Assembly: GCA_015847255.1 (NCBI GenBank) | Contig: JADLZK010007835.1 | Span: 1 to 64,000 of the forward strand | Reading direction: 5' to 3' | DNA length: 64,000 bases | Source: Hyparrhenia diplandra | Lineage: Eukaryota > Streptophyta > Magnoliopsida > Poales > Poaceae | Translations under genes and position numbers: made by a program | Part shown: positions 62,012-64,000 of the stretch, piece after piece | Layout: every line of letters begins with the position of its first letter | Position numbering within the stretch: the stretch's first letter is position 1 | The notes under the pieces: model-generated | Databases searched by the model: none | The model's input: the letters and a program-made list of their open reading frames with translations, nothing else | What the model was told of the DNA's origin: nothing

Positions 62012-62620
62012 GGAATCTGGTTGGGAAACACGATATCATGGTTGTGCGCGCGAGTGCTTTTTTGGGCCTATTTGGCTCAGTAACGAATGTCATGTTTTTG
62101 AAAAAAAAATTATGCCCGTATTTGTAGGTCATTTTGAGGGTTTTTTTTTGCAGGCATTTATTATAAATTAAAAAAGGCCCACGTTGGCTTCAAGAAAATT
62201 TGACTCTCCTTCATCTTGTTTACTAACATTTGAAATCACTATTTGTCAAACTAAAAATATATCTCACCTGGGTGAGAGATGAAGAACTAGGGTGCTTGGC
62301 GTGGAGAGACGAGGAGATTATTTTTAACTTTAGTAACGGGAACTTCGAACCCCAGAATATGAAAAGTGCTACTCAAGCCATCAAACCAACTTAGCTAAAA
62401 GCCCTTTGTTGAGAAATAATGTATGGAGTAGTAACGAATATCCTCGGAATCTGGTTGGGAAACATGATATCATAGTTGTGTCTTGTAGCGAGTACTGTTT
62501 TTGGCCTATTTAGCTCAGTAACGAATAAAATGTTTTTTAGAAAAGCAAATGTCTATATTCGTATTTGCGGGTTGTCTTTAGGGTTATTTTTGCAGCACCT
62601 ATTATGAAATATCCTTCAAA
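62012..62620 (+). repeat. Direct repeat pair with an inserted repeat between
   Basis: CGGAATCTGGTTGGGAAACA opens copy a (62013-62168) and copy b (62453-62610); both continue through TCAGTAACGAAT and a TTTGCAG-like end. Between them sits repeat X copy 1 (62170-62420). Confidence 0.7.
62170..62420 (-). repeat. Dispersed repeat X, copy 1
   Basis: Matches 63725-63980 in direct orientation over about 250 bases (shared words: ACTATTTGTCAAACTAAAAA, GAGACGAGGAGATTATTTTT). The right end on the minus strand reads like a pol III A box (TAGCTAAGTTGGTTTGATGG) and B box (GGGGTTCGAA), so it may be a SINE or SINE-derived element. Confidence 0.6.
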
Positions 62621-62964
62621 GAGCAATCCTATGATGGAGACAACACCAATACAAATTTTCACCAAGCATGGATGATTATCATTTAGTAGACTAGCAAGTG
62701 AAGCTCAATAGTTTTTTTGTGGGAAATATATTCTTATTACAAAACTCAGAGACCAAAATTTTCATGACGAAAACACCAGGATATTTTGGACATCAAAAAG
62801 ACACTGAAAAAAGAGAGGACTATTTGGACATAAGTGAGTAATAGAAAAAAAATATATTTTGTGGTCTTTGTGTTTTTTAATAGAACTGCAAAAGGAGGAT
62901 ATTTTGTTCCAACTAACCATGAGAGTGGGACAAATAATGTTAAATTGTTTGTTGGTTGGGATCC

Positions 62965-63240
62965 CACCTCCTAAAGTTTAGTTTACTCACTTTAGGGAAT
63001 AAATTTCTAAACAAACTTACTAAAAAGTGACTAAACACTTTAATTCCCACTAGTCACCCAAGAGATGCTAAAAGGGATTAAATGGGAATAAACCTCACCT
63101 CACTTTAGGGCCAAATGACTTTTTACTTTTTAGTCACTTTAGAGCCAAACACCCAAACCCAAATAGGGGTGACTAAAGTTTAGCCCCTAGGGCCTAGGGG
63201 TGACTAAAGTTTAGCCCCTAGTTTATCTTACTATACTTTA
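62965..63240. mobile_element. Fold-back MITE
   Basis: AT-rich segment with inverted text (AAAAAGTGACTAAACACTTT against TTTTTAGTCACTTTAG) and a duplicated terminal word GGGGTGACTAAAGTTTAGCC at 63165 and 63195. It resembles the grass MITEs whose ends read GACTAAAGTTTAG. Exact ends and target duplication are uncertain. Confidence 0.5.
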
Positions 63241-63260
63241 GTAAGGAAAAATAAGTGATA

Positions 63261-63601
63261 TGTTAAGAATCCGCCGTAGGACCGCGAACCACCGAGCACA
63301 CAAGAAGGCACAAAGAGAAGGTTGGGAGGAATGGAGGCTCTCTATTATTGAGTCACTTTCATGGATGCCTTTTACAATGGGGGCTAGCCCCTATTTATAG
63401 GGAGAGGCCATGGGTAGCACTCCCCAAATATCTCCTTTAGATATTTCCTCCCTAGATATGTCCACTACACTCTAGAGTCTTATAATGTACACTAGAGTCA
63501 CACTAGAGTCCACCATACTCTAGACTCTTCTCTTATTCTCTAGAGTGGTAGATATTTTCCTCCTTGCTTTGAGATTCACCCACACACATGATTTCACAAC
63601 A
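63261..63601 (-). mobile_element. Solo LTR of a Copia-like retrotransposon
   Basis: 341 bp, beginning TGTTAAGAATCC and ending TTTCACAACA, so the ends are TGTT...AACA, flanked by the 5-bp duplication TGATA (63256-63260 and 63602-63606). On the minus strand there is a TATAAATAGGGG promoter-like motif with CT-rich text downstream, giving the orientation. No internal retroviral-type region is present, so the element has recombined to a solo LTR. Confidence 0.82.
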
Positions 63602-63724
63602 TGATAATTCGGTGGCAGCTAAATTTTAGGACCAGTGAAGCTAATTGGGCCCCCTATAAAGTACAAAGCCTGAAAGCCTAAAAGAACGAAACAAATTATA
63701 TTGAAGTTTTGTTGGGCCAAGGGG

Positions 63725-63980
63725 CAAAGGCCCACATTAACTTCAAGAAAATTTTACAACTACAAAAATAGTTCTCCTTCATCTCTTTACTAACATTTGA
63801 AATTACTATTTGTCAAACTAAAAATATATCTCACTTGGGTAGGATGTGAAGAACCGGGGTGCTTATGTGGGAGAGACGAGGAGATTATTTTTAACCCTAG
63901 CGACAAAAGTCGAACTCAGAACATGAAAAGTGCTACTCAAGCTATCAAACCAACTCGACCAAAAACCCTTTCGCAAAGAT
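63725..63980 (-). repeat. Dispersed repeat X, copy 2
   Basis: Direct-orientation partner of 62170-62420 with small indels. The minus strand again shows GGTCGAGTTGGTTTGATAGC and GAGTTCGACTTTTG at A- and B-box-like positions. Confidence 0.6.
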
Positions 63981-64000
63981 TGTACTATCACAGACATCTA

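Overview
This window is plant nuclear DNA, almost certainly from a grass (Poaceae). The evidence is intron-containing genes of plant families (EDM2-like, type IIB Ca2+-ATPase, wall-associated kinase), a very GC-rich 5' half in the Ca2+-ATPase gene, a Stowaway MITE with CTCCCTC ends and a TA target, a small TRIM/SMART-type LTR element, L1-like LINEs and a large Mutator-like element. I see no bacterial-style operons, CRISPR arrays or organellar genes. I cannot name the species.

Layout. 1-8.9 kb: a plus-strand EDM2-like chromatin-regulator gene in about 15 exons. It lacks the usual N-terminus and carries seven single-base, mostly homopolymer-length frame lesions, two of them inside a coding minisatellite. 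11.8-16.5 kb: a complete Mutator-like DNA transposon (MULE) with 114-bp terminal inverted repeats, a 9-bp target duplication and a five-exon, 981-residue transposase whose reading frame is uninterrupted. 16.5-25.7 kb: no convincing host gene; a Stowaway MITE, a 1.04-kb poly(A)-tailed retroposon with a 15-bp target duplication and a second degenerate MITE. 25.7-28.75 kb: a decayed L1-type LINE. 28.75-36 kb: AT-rich and GC-rich blocks with small tandem repeats and no recognised gene. 36.0-37.9 kb: a second decayed LINE. 40.9-44.6 kb: a minus-strand autoinhibited Ca2+-ATPase (ACA family), full length apart from two small indels. 45.1-45.6 kb: a small acidic unknown protein on the same strand.

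46.1-62.0 kb is a tandem segmental duplication of a wall-associated kinase (WAK-like) locus, both copies on the minus strand and both frame-disrupted. After the duplication, copy 2 received a 1.6-kb PIF/Harbinger-like element (the empty site survives in copy 1). Copy 2 also holds a TRIM nested in a LINE remnant. 62-64 kb is repeat-dense and ends with a 341-bp solo LTR flanked by TGATA.

The strongest unusual signals are the apparently intact MULE, the nested and datable insertions in the duplicated WAK locus, the slipped coding minisatellite in the EDM2-like gene, and a window-wide pattern in which host genes are broken almost only by homopolymer-length changes while the MULE transposase is not. 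That last pattern leaves open whether some broken genes are consensus-sequence errors rather than true pseudogenes. I did not find a clearly novel biochemical system.
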